A stretch of 64,000 nucleotides of DNA from Mesohalobacter halotolerans (GCF_006120725.1 NZ_SWMU01000003.1:434001-498000); one strand, 5' to 3'. Positions 11,701 to 19,699 are shown, numbered from the stretch's first letter. Translations and numbers: made by a program. Notes: generated by a model not told the origin, from the sequence alone.

Positions 11701-12175
11701 ATGGGTCTAAAGGTAAAGTTCCACCTTCCCATTGCATTACACGCATTCTTGAATTACCATTAAGTGCGTCATTAGGAACTGTAATTGAAAAGGATTGAAG
11801 TGCAAATGGAGGTGTTCCATTTACTGTTCCTATTGATTCACTCGCTTCAAATGTGCCATCACTGTCATAATCTATCCAGGCTTCACCAGCACCAGCGAAA
11901 TTACCTCCACAGGTCCCATATTGAACATCTACTGTGTAAGTATTTCCAGCCACAATGTCAGCTGTTTGGGAACCCGTTTGATCATCTACTCCAGCTACAC
12001 CGTTACCAGCATTTTGACAACCTAGGTAAGCAATTGTTGTGGTTTCTCCGACTAGGTCGACAGATTCAACATTAGAGTCAGAGGTAATGGATGGTCCGCC
12101 ATCTGTACAATAATCTTGTGCATTGATTTGCCAACAAGTGATTAACAAACCAAAGATGAGTATAATTTTTTTCAT
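5777..12175 (-). CDS. Giant T9SS-exported surface protein with repeated FN3 and MAM-like modules
   Basis: A 2132-aa exported protein with signal peptide (about residues 1-19). After a GEVED-like domain (about 20-175, with AWIDYDSDGTFEASESIG) comes a long array: FN3 domains starting near 181, 281, 561, 658, 905, 1178, 1278, 1558 and 1836, interrupted by four MAM-like jelly rolls starting near 375, 1001, 1374 and 1656, plus one pre-peptidase-like domain near 756-900. A CUB-like domain (about 1935-2055, YCYDNNEFKEW) and the T9SS sorting domain (KYYPNPVESILNI, end FRVIKE) close it. Modules near 375-660 and 1374-1655 are so alike (shared TGSTGTGPDSANSG and DEAFLVSPLIDLS) that internal duplication is evident. 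No enzyme domain is seen; a large surface adhesin or filament-like protein is inferred. The start is the ATG opening the signal peptide. Confidence 0.9.
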   Translation of the reverse strand: MKKIILIFGLLITCWQINAQDYCTDGGPSITSDSNVESVDLVGETTTIAYLGCQNAGNGVAGVDDQTGSQTADIVAGNTYTVDVQYGTCGGNFAGAGEAWIDYDSDGTFEASESIGTVNGTPPFALQSFSITVPNDALNGNSRMRVMQWEGGTLPLDPCGSFSWGSVTDFEIVISGGIDITCEQPFNVQLDIAFGSSADFSWDLAPNDQNGYIWEVFAAGADPDVDTPVSTGTVGSGVNTVNADGLSELTDYDFYVITDCGSTDGLSQRSNVVSFTTDFLCPAPTNVTIDGLLADSFNINWTEIPNALSGYSWSVFNSGDDPAVDTPVSTGSVPFGTTTANVTALSDNTTYDVYVSADCDTDGTSELSNVVTVTTPCLAILAPVTENFESASWVPGTGFSNAGDAIDDCWQRTPDGSGFFWGTGSGTTGSTGTGPDSANSGSNYIYTEGSNGIDGDEAFLVSPLIDLSNLNAPALTFWYHMFGAGMGTLSVDVDPGTGFDLDVFTISGEQQTALSDPFVEQIVDLAPYAGQTVRIRFRGIKGDTFASDMAIDDFSVDEAPTCIKPANLAVVEVFSNSVEVSWGAIANATNGYIWEAYETGDDPAVDTPAATGTFPAGTTTGTATGLSELTDYDFYLISDCDADGLSDLAGPITFSTLAICPSPTNVAFTNIAVDAVDVSWDESFNASNGYIWELFLSGDDPATDTPFQNGNEAFGTNTLSLTGLTDNTDYDFYITSDCDADGLSLTEGPSTFTTLALPPANDDICDAIPLTVGVIPPGDAYNNLAATGQTDEPVPDCFNGGINGSVWFTFVAPASGEVEVSTDIAGASLTDTEIAVYAAPTDCTDPLTLGTDIGCNQDGGIVVGFNSIINLTGLTAGDTYYIQVDQWGTTAPGEFGISVIDTNPPCSAPENIVLNNVTTTTASLSWDDVTEATDGYNWFVFDQGADVTSDTPVATGSVATGVLTADISGLMASSTYDFYVESDCGSTVGVSALSSPFTFDTACDAFLAPFLEDFESNGDDIPTCWTQAGNTDKDWLFTVPPGFSHVGDNGTLGGSTQSNGGLAWVDDSAPHVTDTRLHSPLIDVSPLSVPFLSFYLISNNEGNTNVDFSVEIWDGAAWNEVYTSNSNTLNGEWEEIQVELSSITFTGDAQIAFIVDENNGTDFYDDVAIDDVRLEEAPTCPKPSNVSVVDVFADSLEVSWNAVSNATNGYIWEIYEAGDDPAVDTPVSTGIFAAGTSQGIADGLSPETDYDFYLASDCGATDGQSDLTNPISFTTTELCSLPSTFEVVNLQPDSAELNWSSIPNATNGYSWAVFNAGDDPATATPVDSGVAGSGDTSAIATGLTDNTPYDAYITTDCGADGQSDQSLPVSFTTPCNVFSAPITEDFESASWVPGTGFGNTGDAIDDCWSRDPESPDYFWGTGTGTTGSTGTGPDSANSGANYVFTESSNGSLGDEAFLVSPLIDLSPLSDPALSFWYHMFGGDIGTINVDVNAGSGYDLAVFTLSGQQQTAGNEPWIEQFVDLSAYAGQTVQIRFRAVRGDGFGSDIAIDDFQVDEAPSCLTPTGLTVTNITENTADLSWNAIGNASAGYNWFIFNAGDDPAVDPPVASGSTAAGVTSDNVTGLPSSSFLEAYIQANCGTADGLSELSPAVSFETLCDVFPTPYFEDFENFTISTTFNVDFVEDGCWEDVSSGAFTWDVGTGDTVSANTGPDAAFSGANYLFTEASSGLLGDEAIVLSPEVDLSSLSTPALSFRYHMYGAEIDQLSIDIDDGSTLDLDVLTIVGEQQSSETDDWIQTFVDLSPYVGQTIQVRFRVTRGDGFAGDVAIDDVNFDEAPTCFDPLNLEVLSVSDTTADLNWQPGSSETNFDVEVVLAGTTPTGVPTFEDVSVPFTATGLNSETDYDFYVRADCGPGDVSNWVGPESFTTAITPVSVIVNDPAINNTYCYDNNEFKEWLFVSSDGTTAVEVVFNGGTIEDGFGSTDRFRVFDGFDVSSPVLYDSDVDGTDLSGVSLTANSGAAYILLESDIYGSCQNGLDVEVPFDFDVFAGTISTVAFSEDNFKYYPNPVESILNIDSANPIESVQVFDILGKEVFSQDYENLSVNINMNALSSGTYLMKVSISGNSQTFRVIKE

Positions 12176-12259
12176 AAGTTAAATGTATTTTAAATGGACG
12201 TTAAATTTATACAAATGTTATGAAGTACCAAACTTCATTTTAAGTTTTAACTTTACAAA

Positions 12260-12289
12260 AAAACCCGAAGCCTTTCAACATCAGGTTTT
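12260..12289 (-). terminator. Intrinsic terminator downstream of fabI
   Basis: On the minus strand AAAACCTGA pairs with TCGGGTTTT (one G-T wobble) around a 12-nt loop and is followed by a T-run. It sits 25 nt after the fabI stop, at the end of the housekeeping block. Confidence 0.6.
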
Positions 12290-12314
12290 CCAAACTATAA
12301 AAAAATTTTATTTT

Positions 12315-13130
12315 TTATTCTTCTGTAAATTTATTGATGATTTCTTCACTGACTCCCATATTTGAAAATCCGCCGTCGTTGTATAAGTTTTGAAGAGTAA
12401 CGCGTTTTGTCAAGTCAGAAAATAAAGTAATCGTATAGTCTGCACAATCTTGAGCCGTGGCATTGCCTAAAGGAGACATTTTATCAGCATAAGCGATAAA
12501 ACCATCAAAGCCTTTTACACCTTTACCCGCAGTAGTTGGCGTAGGCGATTGAGAAATGGTATTGACTCTTACGTTCTTCTTTTTCCCAAAATGATAGCCA
12601 AAACTTCTGGCAATAGATTCTAAAAATGCTTTATTGTCTGCCATATCATTGTAATCCGGGAAAACGCGTTGTGCTGCCATATAAGTCAATGCTACGATAC
12701 TACCCCATTCATTCATCGCGTCTTTTTGATACAAAACTTGCATAACTCTATGAAAAGACATGGCTGATACATCAAGTCCTTTGTGCGTCCATTCATGATT
12801 TTGTTCTGTGTAATGTTTACCTTTTCTGACGTTTATAGACATTCCTATAGAGTGTAAAACAAAGTCTAATTGTCCTCCTAAAATTTCCTGAGCTTTCTCT
12901 ATCAAATTTTCAAGATCTTCAGTTTTTGTAGCATCAGCTGGTATAATCTCAGAACCTGTTTGTTCTGCAAGTGTTTTAATATTTCCCATTCGCATTGCTA
13001 TAGGTGCATTGGTTAAAACGAATTGCCCACCTTCTTCGTGAACACGTTCTGCTGTTTTCCAGGCGATAGAGTTTTGATCTAGAGCTCCAAAAATGATTCC
13101 TTTTTTTCCTTTTAACAAATTATATGACAT
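12315..13130 (-). CDS. fabI: Enoyl-[acyl-carrier-protein] reductase (NADH), FabI type
   Basis: A 271-aa short-chain dehydrogenase family protein of normal FabI length. It reduces the trans-2-enoyl-ACP bond in the last step of each fatty-acid elongation round in the cytoplasm. The N-terminal nucleotide-binding segment GALDQNSIAWKTAE (15-28) has the FabI-specific SIAW variant of the Rossmann glycine loop. The FabI active-site set is present: Tyr150 (TYMAAQ), Tyr160 and Lys167 (YNDMADNK, Tyr-x6-Lys). The NTISQSPTPTTAG stretch (190-202) is the substrate loop region. It is the last gene of the minus-strand block and is followed by a terminator; 83 nt with a heptad repeat separate it from recN. A second fatty-acid locus (fabH-accBC) lies about 8 kb away on the other strand. 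Start ATG at 13130. Confidence 0.97.
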   Translation of the reverse strand: MSYNLLKGKKGIIFGALDQNSIAWKTAERVHEEGGQFVLTNAPIAMRMGNIKTLAEQTGSEIIPADATKTEDLENLIEKAQEILGGQLDFVLHSIGMSINVRKGKHYTEQNHEWTHKGLDVSAMSFHRVMQVLYQKDAMNEWGSIVALTYMAAQRVFPDYNDMADNKAFLESIARSFGYHFGKKKNVRVNTISQSPTPTTAGKGVKGFDGFIAYADKMSPLGNATAQDCADYTITLFSDLTKRVTLQNLYNDGGFSNMGVSEEIINKFTEE

Positions 13131-13143
13131 GAATTTGATTTTA

Positions 13144-13170
13144 GATTTGTGATTTGTGATTTGTGATTTT
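13144..13170. repeat. Heptanucleotide tandem repeat (GATTTGT)x3
   Basis: Three and a half copies of a 7-nt unit between recN and fabI, directly upstream of the fabI start. Similar short word repeats occur in other gaps of this window. No function can be assigned; replication slippage is the simplest origin. Confidence 0.8.
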
Positions 13171-13213
13171 TAAAAATGCTTATTCAATTAAAGAATCAAA
13201 TATAACCATTTTA

Positions 13214-14863
13214 TCAATTGAGCAAGCTTTTGGCATGAGCTATTGCTGAAGTTGAGTTTTCATCTCCTCCTAACATTTGAGATAATTCTTTTATTCTTTC
13301 GTTTCTCCTTAAGTTTTTTATGTGGGTTTGTGTTTCAGATTTTTCTATTGTTTTCAGGACTTTAAGGTGTTGTTGCCCTTTAGCAGCAATCTGAGGCAGA
13401 TGAGTAATAGATATCACTTGCATCCGACGACTCATTTTATGCATAATTTCTCCCATTTTAAGGGCTATTTCACCAGATACACCCGTATCAATTTCATCAA
13501 AAATGATACTGGGTAAATTTTCATAAGACGCCAGTGTGCTTTTTACAGCGAGCATCATTCGGGACATTTCCCCGCCAGAAGCTACTTTGTGCAATGGTCT
13601 AAGTGGCATACCTTTATTTGCAGAAAATAGCCACTCAATGTGATCTTTACCGTATTTATGGCATTTTTCAGTTTTAGTCAGCCTGATCTCAATCGACGCA
13701 TTTTTCATTCCCAATTGCCCGAATAATATGAGTAATTGTTTTTCTAAAGTTTGAATTGATTTTTTTCGACTTTTAAACAATTTGTCTGATAAGCTTATTA
13801 AGTTTTCATCAAAAGCTTTTAATTTGGTTTCTATAGAAATGATTTCTTCATCAATATTTGAATATTCTTGAAGTTTTAATTCAATTTGATTTTTAATTTC
13901 TATCAATTCATAATCGGTTTTTACTTGATGTTTTTTTAAAAGATGATTTATACCTTGTAATTGTTCATCAATCTTTTCTAATTTATCAGGATTAACCTCA
14001 ACATCAGCTAATCGCCCTTCAAGTTCAGAAGCTATATCTTGGGTTTCTATTAATACAGATTGGAGTCTTTCTTTTAAATCATTATAGCTTGATACAGATT
14101 GTGATAAGCTTTGCAAGCGCTGGTTTATCTTGGTAAGCTGGTCAAAAACCCCGTATTCTTCTTGCTGTATAATATTTATAGATTCTGATAGATCGTTTTG
14201 GATATCTTCAGCATTTTGCAAGTTATTGTATTGGTCTTCCAGTTCTGCCAAAAGACCTTGTCGAAGATTTGCAGATTCTAATTCGTCAAATAAAAATTGA
14301 TTGTAATCCTGGCGTTGGGTTGCTTCTTGTTTTTCAAGTTTTAATTGTTTTAATTGGGACTTCAAGGAATTGAAGGAAATGAACGTATTTTGATATTGTT
14401 CAAAAACCTTTACATTATTTCCTATTTTATCTAATACATGATATTGGTATGAAGTTTCTGATATTGATTTTGATTCATTTTGACTGTGTATATCGACCAA
14501 AAAGGGTTTTAAATCCTGAAGAACCTTTAACTTGACTGGTGTATCATTGATAAAAGCTCTGGTTTTTTGCTTGGTTATTTCTCTTCTAATAATGCTCAAT
14601 TTATCATAATCAAGGTCAAATTCTTTAAACACGGACTTAAGGTTAAAATTTGACAGATCAAATTCGGCTTCAATTATGCATTTTTCATTGGGCTCTCTCA
14701 AACTCTCTTTATCAGCACGATTACCTAACAATAATGATAACGCGCCTAGTAATATTGATTTCCCGGCTCCTGTTTCACCGGTGATAGTGGTAAAAGATTC
14801 TTCAAAGTTGAGCTGAATATCTTTAATAAGCGCGTAATTTTTGATGTAAAGGGATTTGAGCAC
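13214..14863 (-). CDS. recN: DNA repair protein RecN
   Basis: A 549-aa SMC-like ATPase of normal RecN length, acting in double-strand break repair and holding DNA ends for RecA. The N-terminus MLKSLYIKNYALIKDI is the family signature; Walker A GETGAGKS is at 29-36; a long coiled coil fills about 150-370; the ABC signature region (VASGGEMSRMMLA) and Walker B (IIFDEIDTGVSGE, about 449-461) are at the C-terminal side. The start codon is GTG at 14861-14863, supported by the exact family N-terminus; no ATG lies in frame nearby that keeps it. It follows the DUF4835 gene by 86 nt and precedes fabI in the conserved flavobacterial order. Confidence 0.96.
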   Translation of the reverse strand: MLKSLYIKNYALIKDIQLNFEESFTTITGETGAGKSILLGALSLLLGNRADKESLREPNEKCIIEAEFDLSNFNLKSVFKEFDLDYDKLSIIRREITKQKTRAFINDTPVKLKVLQDLKPFLVDIHSQNESKSISETSYQYHVLDKIGNNVKVFEQYQNTFISFNSLKSQLKQLKLEKQEATQRQDYNQFLFDELESANLRQGLLAELEDQYNNLQNAEDIQNDLSESINIIQQEEYGVFDQLTKINQRLQSLSQSVSSYNDLKERLQSVLIETQDIASELEGRLADVEVNPDKLEKIDEQLQGINHLLKKHQVKTDYELIEIKNQIELKLQEYSNIDEEIISIETKLKAFDENLISLSDKLFKSRKKSIQTLEKQLLILFGQLGMKNASIEIRLTKTEKCHKYGKDHIEWLFSANKGMPLRPLHKVASGGEMSRMMLAVKSTLASYENLPSIIFDEIDTGVSGEIALKMGEIMHKMSRRMQVISITHLPQIAAKGQQHLKVLKTIEKSETQTHIKNLRRNERIKELSQMLGGDENSTSAIAHAKSLLN

Positions 14864-14949
14864 TTTTTTAAATCGTATATAATGAGAGGTAAATATAAAT
14901 ATTCAGAATTATTTAAGCGAAATAAGTTGAACTTAATCAACTTATAAAT

Positions 14950-15840
14950 CTAATATTTGATTCTTCTCCATTTATTATTATGCACTGGAGCTATACGGTA
15001 TAAGTATTCTTTGGTTTGAGCTATGTTCATTTTTGGACCACCATTGAGTATTTGCTGAATTTCTCCAGCTTTTGTATCGAAGAAAAGTCTCAATAAAACG
15101 GAATTTGGCCTCGCATCATTAACCGCTTTAAGTAGTGCTATACTCTCTAGAATATTCTCTTTGGCCTTCCGAGTATCGTTGTGCATCACATCTAGACCTT
15201 TAATATGGTAGTCGTAAAAGGCTTGTCTAAATTGAGCAAAATTTTGAGATAAAATATCATTGTTGAGATTAAACCTTGAAAATCCTACACCAGCAGCTTG
15301 CCATCCGGCTCCTGCATTGGGTTGAGCAGCATTTACAATTTGCCGAGCTGTTTCGTGATACGAATCTCCTCCATTCAGCGAAAACGAATCTGCTTCTAAA
15401 CCTAATATCGTGTACAGGTAAAAACTCACTACAGAAACCAAATTAGACTGATAATTATTGACATCGTAAATTAAGGGTTGACTTTCGGTATAAGAAAAAT
15501 TAAAATCTTGGTCTTTAACATTAATGATTGGTGTTTTAATAGTAGACCCAAATATTGGTCTTGAAGCTTGAACTTGTATGTTCGCCTGAAAACGATCTGA
15601 GTCGTAGCTGTTTATCGTAATAAAAAAACTACAATCTATTTTTTGCAACTCTGAATAGTCTTTGTTTGTAAATGCAGTTTGGTTAATAAATTCCTGTAAG
15701 GATTTTTCTAAAATATCAAAAATCCTTAGCCTGGTTTGACCAGTTTGTCTAGCATCAATAGTAACTGTAGAATTAAATTCTTGGGAATAAGTCGAGCCAA
15801 AAATCAAAAGCGTGAGTATTGAAAAAAGTATTTTACGCAT
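14950..15840 (-). CDS. DUF4835 family exported protein
   Basis: A 296-aa protein with a signal peptide (MRKILFSILTLLIFGSTYSQ) and the DUF4835 body (EFNSTVTIDARQTGQT, later an ETARQIVNAA segment and the NDARPNSVLLRLFFDTKAGE end region). Its molecular role is unknown; it is found almost only in Bacteroidota and nearly always sits between coaBC and recN, as here. A longer reading from 15852 adds MVKT before the signal peptide; I prefer 15840, which places the ATG eight nucleotides inside the end of coaBC and gives a clean signal sequence. Translational coupling to coaBC is likely. Confidence 0.88.
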   Translation of the reverse strand: MRKILFSILTLLIFGSTYSQEFNSTVTIDARQTGQTRLRIFDILEKSLQEFINQTAFTNKDYSELQKIDCSFFITINSYDSDRFQANIQVQASRPIFGSTIKTPIINVKDQDFNFSYTESQPLIYDVNNYQSNLVSVVSFYLYTILGLEADSFSLNGGDSYHETARQIVNAAQPNAGAGWQAAGVGFSRFNLNNDILSQNFAQFRQAFYDYHIKGLDVMHNDTRKAKENILESIALLKAVNDARPNSVLLRLFFDTKAGEIQQILNGGPKMNIAQTKEYLYRIAPVHNNKWRRIKY

Positions 15841-17047
15841 TGTCTTTACCATCAGATATAAAACTTAAGATTTCATTAAATATATCTTGCGCCACTTCAG
15901 GTTTTGGCTTAATATCAAAACGCTTGATATTATCTTTTGTTATAATACTGATTTTATTCGTGTCATTTTTAAACCCTGCACCTTTATCTTGTAGAGAATT
16001 TAGCACAATAAAATCTAAATTTTTCTTTGCCAACTTTTGTTTGGCATTTTCAACTTCGTTGTTGGTTTCTAAAGCAAATCCAACTAAAAATTGATGTGTT
16101 TTGTTCTGACCAAATGTTTTTAAAATATCAGGGTTTTTTACTAAGTCTATTCTAAACGTATCTTCAGTTTTTTTAACCTTTTGATTCTGATATGTTTTGG
16201 GCCTGTAATCTGAAACAGCAGCAGAGGCAATCGCAATATTGACACTTTCAAACTGTTGCATAGCATGGTCAAACATTTCTTGAGCGGTATTGACCTTCAC
16301 CAACTCTAAATTTGGATGAGACAATTTTAAATGTGTGGGTCCCGAGATTAAAATAACTTTTGCACCGAGGTTTAATGCGGTTTTTGTCATTTCATACCCC
16401 ATTTTACCACTAGAATGATTTCCGATGTATCTTACAGGATCTATCGCTTCATAAGTTGGCCCTGCCGTAATCAATACTTTTTTACCGTAAAGGGGCATTT
16501 TTTTGAAAAGATGCCGAGAAATAAAATTAACAATGTTTTCAGGTTCAGCCATTCTGCCCTGACCTTCTAGTCCGCTGGCCAACTCACCAGATTCGGGTTT
16601 AATAATAGTATGTCCTGATTTTGAAAGTTGATTGAGATTTGCTTTGGTAGTGTGATGTTGATACATTTCCAAATCCATTGCCGGAGCAATATAAACAGGA
16701 CAGGTTGTCGACAAATAGGTAGTAATCAATAGGTTATCAGACTTTCCTGAAACCATTTTTGATAATGTGTTGGCTGTTGCTGGTGCTATGAGCATCAAAT
16801 CTGCCCATTCTGCTAACTCAACATGATTGTTCCAATTTTTTTCTCGGTCTGTAAAACTTGAAACAACTGGATTTTTTGAAAGTGTCGATAAGGTTAAAGG
16901 CGTAACAAACTCTTCAGCGTCTGGTGTCATAACACATCTGACTTTGGCGCCCGATTTTATAAACAACCTGACAAGGAATGCTGTTTTATATGCTGCTATT
17001 CCGCCTGTGACACCTAATAATATGTGTTTGCCACTTAATGCAGACAT
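15833..17047 (-). CDS. coaBC: Bifunctional phosphopantothenoylcysteine decarboxylase / phosphopantothenate-cysteine ligase
   Basis: A 404-aa two-domain enzyme of coenzyme A synthesis: it joins cysteine to 4-phosphopantothenate and decarboxylates the product. The N-terminal flavoprotein domain shows GVTGGIAAYKT (8-18), the FMN-binding PATANT (about 90-95) and the active-site segment PAMDLEMY (about 119-126), where the usual PxMNxxMW motif has Asp for Asn and Tyr for Trp; I recall this variant from other Bacteroidota. The CoaB domain shows ITAGPTYEAIDPVRYIGNHSSGKMG (in part, about 193-216) and a KKTEDTF segment for CTP handling. The ATG directly abuts the rpoZ stop, and the end overlaps the DUF4835 start, so the genes are co-translated. 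Confidence 0.95.
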   Translation of the reverse strand: MSALSGKHILLGVTGGIAAYKTAFLVRLFIKSGAKVRCVMTPDAEEFVTPLTLSTLSKNPVVSSFTDREKNWNNHVELAEWADLMLIAPATANTLSKMVSGKSDNLLITTYLSTTCPVYIAPAMDLEMYQHHTTKANLNQLSKSGHTIIKPESGELASGLEGQGRMAEPENIVNFISRHLFKKMPLYGKKVLITAGPTYEAIDPVRYIGNHSSGKMGYEMTKTALNLGAKVILISGPTHLKLSHPNLELVKVNTAQEMFDHAMQQFESVNIAIASAAVSDYRPKTYQNQKVKKTEDTFRIDLVKNPDILKTFGQNKTHQFLVGFALETNNEVENAKQKLAKKNLDFIVLNSLQDKGAGFKNDTNKISIITKDNIKRFDIKPKPEVAQDIFNEILSFISDGKDNA

Positions 17048-17386
17048 CTATAGTTCTGTATCGTCTTGTTGAGTGTGTCTGAAATAAATCTTGTCTTTCA
17101 ACCATTCATCCATTGCGATAGCATGAGGTTTAGGTAATCTTTCATAGAATTTTGAGACTTCAATTTGTTCTTTGTTTTCAAAAACCTCTTCCAAACTTTC
17201 GTTATGCGTGGCAAATTCTTCTAATTTTTCAACCAATTCTTTTTTTAAGTCTGTGTTGATTTGATTAGAGCGTTTAGCAATTATTGAAATAGCTTCATAA
17301 ATATTGTTTGTTTTTTCGTCGACTTTATTTTTGTCGGTCGTTTTTGTGCTGATTTCAGCATCTTGGTAATTGAGTTTTGTATTCAT
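17048..17386 (-). CDS. rpoZ: DNA-directed RNA polymerase omega subunit
   Basis: A 112-aa protein matching the Bacteroidota form of RNA polymerase omega, which helps assemble and stabilise the core enzyme. The family region NNIYEAISIIAKRSNQI (27-43) corresponds to the conserved omega helix with the R-A/S-x-Q-I/V pattern. The acidic, helical C-terminus (FYERLPKPHAIAMDEWL) is typical of the Bacteroidota type. It lies 8 nt after bamD and directly before coaBC; the rpoZ-coaBC neighbourhood is conserved widely in bacteria, which supports the call for such a small protein. Confidence 0.9.
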   Translation of the reverse strand: MNTKLNYQDAEISTKTTDKNKVDEKTNNIYEAISIIAKRSNQINTDLKKELVEKLEEFATHNESLEEVFENKEQIEVSKFYERLPKPHAIAMDEWLKDKIYFRHTQQDDTEL

Positions 17387-17394
17387 AACAATGT

Positions 17395-18228
17395 TTATTG
17401 TTGTTCTGTATTATTAGTTTCCATTTTTTTTATCCTTAAGTTAATGTCATTGGCATAATCTTGAGCTTGATCTAAAAATTCTCCTTCTGGATAACGTTCT
17501 TTATAATCTTCAAAATAACTTAAGGCAGTTTCTAAACGATCTTTCATTAAGTTTATAAAACTATTGATAGCCAATAAGTAAGCCGATTCGAATCTATAAA
17601 AATAAGTCTGCTCTTTAAAAGCAGAACCTGGGTATTTGACCAGATAATTATTAAAATCACTTATAGCTGCTTTATATCGGTAGGTATGATGATATTGTTT
17701 TGCTATTTCATAATATTTTTTCTCTAGCTTAAATCGAAGCTCCTGTAGCTTTTCATTAGCTTCATCAAAATATTGACCATCCGGATACTCATTAATGTAT
17801 AGTTGTAATTTGTTAATGGCTTTTTTGGTATCTATTTGATCTAAGCTATATCTTGGTGATTCGTGATAGTAACTCTCCGCACTCTTAAATACAGCTTCTT
17901 CTGCTTTTTGACTCGTGGGATAGGCTTTGGTAAAACGTTCAAACTTATAGCCAGATAGTAAATAATCTCCAACGGTATAATAAGCATTAGCTGTATTAAA
18001 CTGAATGATTTCAGCCTGAGGTTTACCTTGTAGTGTAGGCAAAATTTGTTCATATAGCTTAATCGCTCTAGTTAACTTTCTGTTTTTATTTTCTTTTAAA
18101 CCTTCTTCGTAAAAACGATTTGCTAAATCAAATTTGGGCTTAATATCTTTTTGCTTCAATACCTTTTGGTATTCACTACAAGAGGTAAGTAAAACAAAAG
18201 CAAATAATATGTATATAAGTTGTCTCAT
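17395..18228 (-). CDS. bamD: Outer membrane protein assembly factor BamD
   Basis: A 277-aa lipoprotein: the signal peptide ends in the lipobox LLTSC (Cys17), followed by tetratricopeptide-like repeats over about 35-250 (for example AIKLYEQILPTLQGKPQAE and GDYLLSGYKFERFTKAYP). BamD is the essential lipoprotein partner of BamA, folding beta-barrel proteins into the outer membrane. The length and the YPxSxxAEEAxF motif (AYPTSQKAEEAVF) agree with the family. It is encoded between dapA (76-nt gap) and rpoZ (8-nt gap), the usual place in flavobacteria. Start ATG at 18228. Confidence 0.94.
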   Translation of the reverse strand: MRQLIYILFAFVLLTSCSEYQKVLKQKDIKPKFDLANRFYEEGLKENKNRKLTRAIKLYEQILPTLQGKPQAEIIQFNTANAYYTVGDYLLSGYKFERFTKAYPTSQKAEEAVFKSAESYYHESPRYSLDQIDTKKAINKLQLYINEYPDGQYFDEANEKLQELRFKLEKKYYEIAKQYHHTYRYKAAISDFNNYLVKYPGSAFKEQTYFYRFESAYLLAINSFINLMKDRLETALSYFEDYKERYPEGEFLDQAQDYANDINLRIKKMETNNTEQQ

Positions 18229-18304
18229 AAATAATTTTGCAAAGCTAAGAATTAAAGCTTTAACTAAAAAATAATTAATTTATTACCTACAATGATGCTG
18301 GAGT

Positions 18305-19192
18305 TTAATAATCTAGTTTTTTAATAAAGTGTTTAAGACGTAAATCTAAATCATTATCTACATTGACCAAAGGTAGTCTTAAATAATCGTGACTAAGTCC
18401 AAGTTGTTTAAATACACACTTAATACCAGCTGGGTTTCCTTGTTCAAAAATCATATCGATGGCAGGTGCAATTTTATAGTGTAACTCAAAGGCTTCTTTA
18501 CTTTTGCTTTGCAAACCTAAATTTACCATATCTGAAAACAACTTAGGAAATCCCTGAGCTATAACAGAAATTACACCGGCACCACCACCTAAAACCATAG
18601 GTAATGTAAGCATGTCATCCCCAGAAATAACCAGAAAATCATCTGGCGAGTCATGTATAAGTTGATATGCTTGTAAAATATCTCCTGCGGCCTCTTTAAT
18701 TCCTATGATGTTGTCAAAATTATTTGCCAACTTTACAACCGTTTCAGGTAAAATATTTGAGCCTGTTCTGCCTGGTACATTATACAATATAAGAGGTTTG
18801 GGACTAGCCTTTGATATGGCTTCAAAATGAGTATAAATTCCTCTTTGAGTAGGTTTGTTATAATAAGGTGAAACAGACAATAAAGCGTCAAAATCTGTCA
18901 AATCTGTGCTTTCAATTTCTTCAATAAGCGCTTGAGTATTATTGGAACCCATTCCTAAAACTAAGGGTAATTTTCCTTGATTTGCCTCGATTACAGTTGT
19001 TTTGACAAGCTCTTTTTCATTTTTATTTAAAGTGACACTTTCTGCTGTTGTACCCAAAACGACCAAATAATCTATGCCGTTTTTGATTTGAAATTGAACA
19101 ATTTTTTTAAGAGACATCACATCAATATTGCCATTTTTGTCAAAAGGTGTAATTAATGCAACGCCAGTTCCTGTAAATTTACGATCTGCCAT
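18305..19192 (-). CDS. dapA: 4-hydroxy-tetrahydrodipicolinate synthase
   Basis: A 295-aa (beta/alpha)8 aldolase that condenses pyruvate with aspartate semialdehyde, the first committed step to lysine and meso-diaminopimelate for peptidoglycan. The Schiff-base lysine is Lys166 (GIKEAAGD); the proton-relay Tyr137 ([10 protein letters not shown]), Arg142 and Thr48/Thr49 (LGTTAES) are all present, as is the [11 protein letters not shown] loop (110-120). Its start overlaps the end of the DUF6913 gene by 14 nt, so the two are co-transcribed. Normal family length; start ATG at 19192. Confidence 0.97.
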   Translation of the reverse strand: MADRKFTGTGVALITPFDKNGNIDVMSLKKIVQFQIKNGIDYLVVLGTTAESVTLNKNEKELVKTTVIEANQGKLPLVLGMGSNNTQALIEEIESTDLTDFDALLSVSPYYNKPTQRGIYTHFEAISKASPKPLILYNVPGRTGSNILPETVVKLANNFDNIIGIKEAAGDILQAYQLIHDSPDDFLVISGDDMLTLPMVLGGGAGVISVIAQGFPKLFSDMVNLGLQSKSKEAFELHYKIAPAIDMIFEQGNPAGIKCVFKQLGLSHDYLRLPLVNVDNDLDLRLKHFIKKLDY

Positions 19193-19685
19193 TTCCTAGG
19201 ATTTTATGGTATTTTAAAATTTCGTCTCCAAACAAAGAAGATTCGTATCTATCTAATTTAATTGATAAATGGTAAATGTTATTTTCATACTGTCCCAAAG
19301 AGATCTTATAAGCCTGATTAGCTATACTTATAGCATAATCTTTAATAAATGAGACTTTTTGACTTAAATCTATCAACATATCTAAACCACTTAAATCTTT
19401 ATGTAATGAGGGGTTTTTAATTTTACCAAAAACATCAAATGTACTTTTGCTGAGACTATAAGCCTTATCTAGTTTATGATTTTTTTCTAAAACAAAGATG
19501 ATAAGTTGAACCTGATCACCCAAAGTATATTTAATTTTTGTGATAAGATTATCATCAGGAATATTTGAGGCTAGACAAAATATGCCAACTTTAGAAAATG
19601 ATTGTGGGTAATATTTAAGACCAGTCGCCTTTTGGTTAACAGACGTATTGCGACGAATGTAAAAGGATTTTACTAAATTTATCAT
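19179..19685 (-). CDS. DUF6913 family protein
   Basis: A 168-aa cytosolic protein of unknown function that in Flavobacteriaceae is characteristically encoded just upstream of dapA, as here. Visible features: a basic N-terminus ([14 protein letters not shown]), a [13 protein letters not shown] strand resembling the family's VGVIL segment, and a central DMLIDLS segment that matches the family's LICYY-type strand. An in-frame ATG nine nucleotides further up (19694) would add MTT, but a perfect TAATTTTG -7 box covers 19692-19699, which would put the transcription start after that ATG; I therefore prefer 19685. The assignment is from recalled sequence pattern and synteny. Confidence 0.75.
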   Translation of the reverse strand: MINLVKSFYIRRNTSVNQKATGLKYYPQSFSKVGIFCLASNIPDDNLITKIKYTLGDQVQLIIFVLEKNHKLDKAYSLSKSTFDVFGKIKNPSLHKDLSGLDMLIDLSQKVSFIKDYAISIANQAYKISLGQYENNIYHLSIKLDRYESSLFGDEILKYHKILGNGRS

Positions 19686-19691
19686 TGTGGT

Positions 19692-19699
19692 CAAAATTA
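19692..19699 (-). promoter_or_regulatory. -7 box (TAATTTTG) for the DUF6913-dapA operon
   Basis: Exact TAnnTTTG match on the minus strand, with a TTG 15 nt further upstream (19715-19717), somewhat close for a -33 element. The expected transcription start falls at about 19685, the preferred ATG, so the mRNA may be leaderless or nearly so. Confidence 0.4.

Noticed and set aside
11785-12075. 96-aa plus-strand ORF rich in His and Leu
   Set aside because: Antisense to the GEVED-like region of the 2132-aa gene; composition unlike a protein of this organism.
5777-12175. Regularly spaced repeats that might suggest a CRISPR array or tandem satellite
   Set aside because: They are in-frame protein-domain repeats about 280-300 nt apart with diverged copies, not short identical repeats with spacers.
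15819-16094. 91-aa plus-strand ORF
   Set aside because: Antisense to coaBC, no supporting features.
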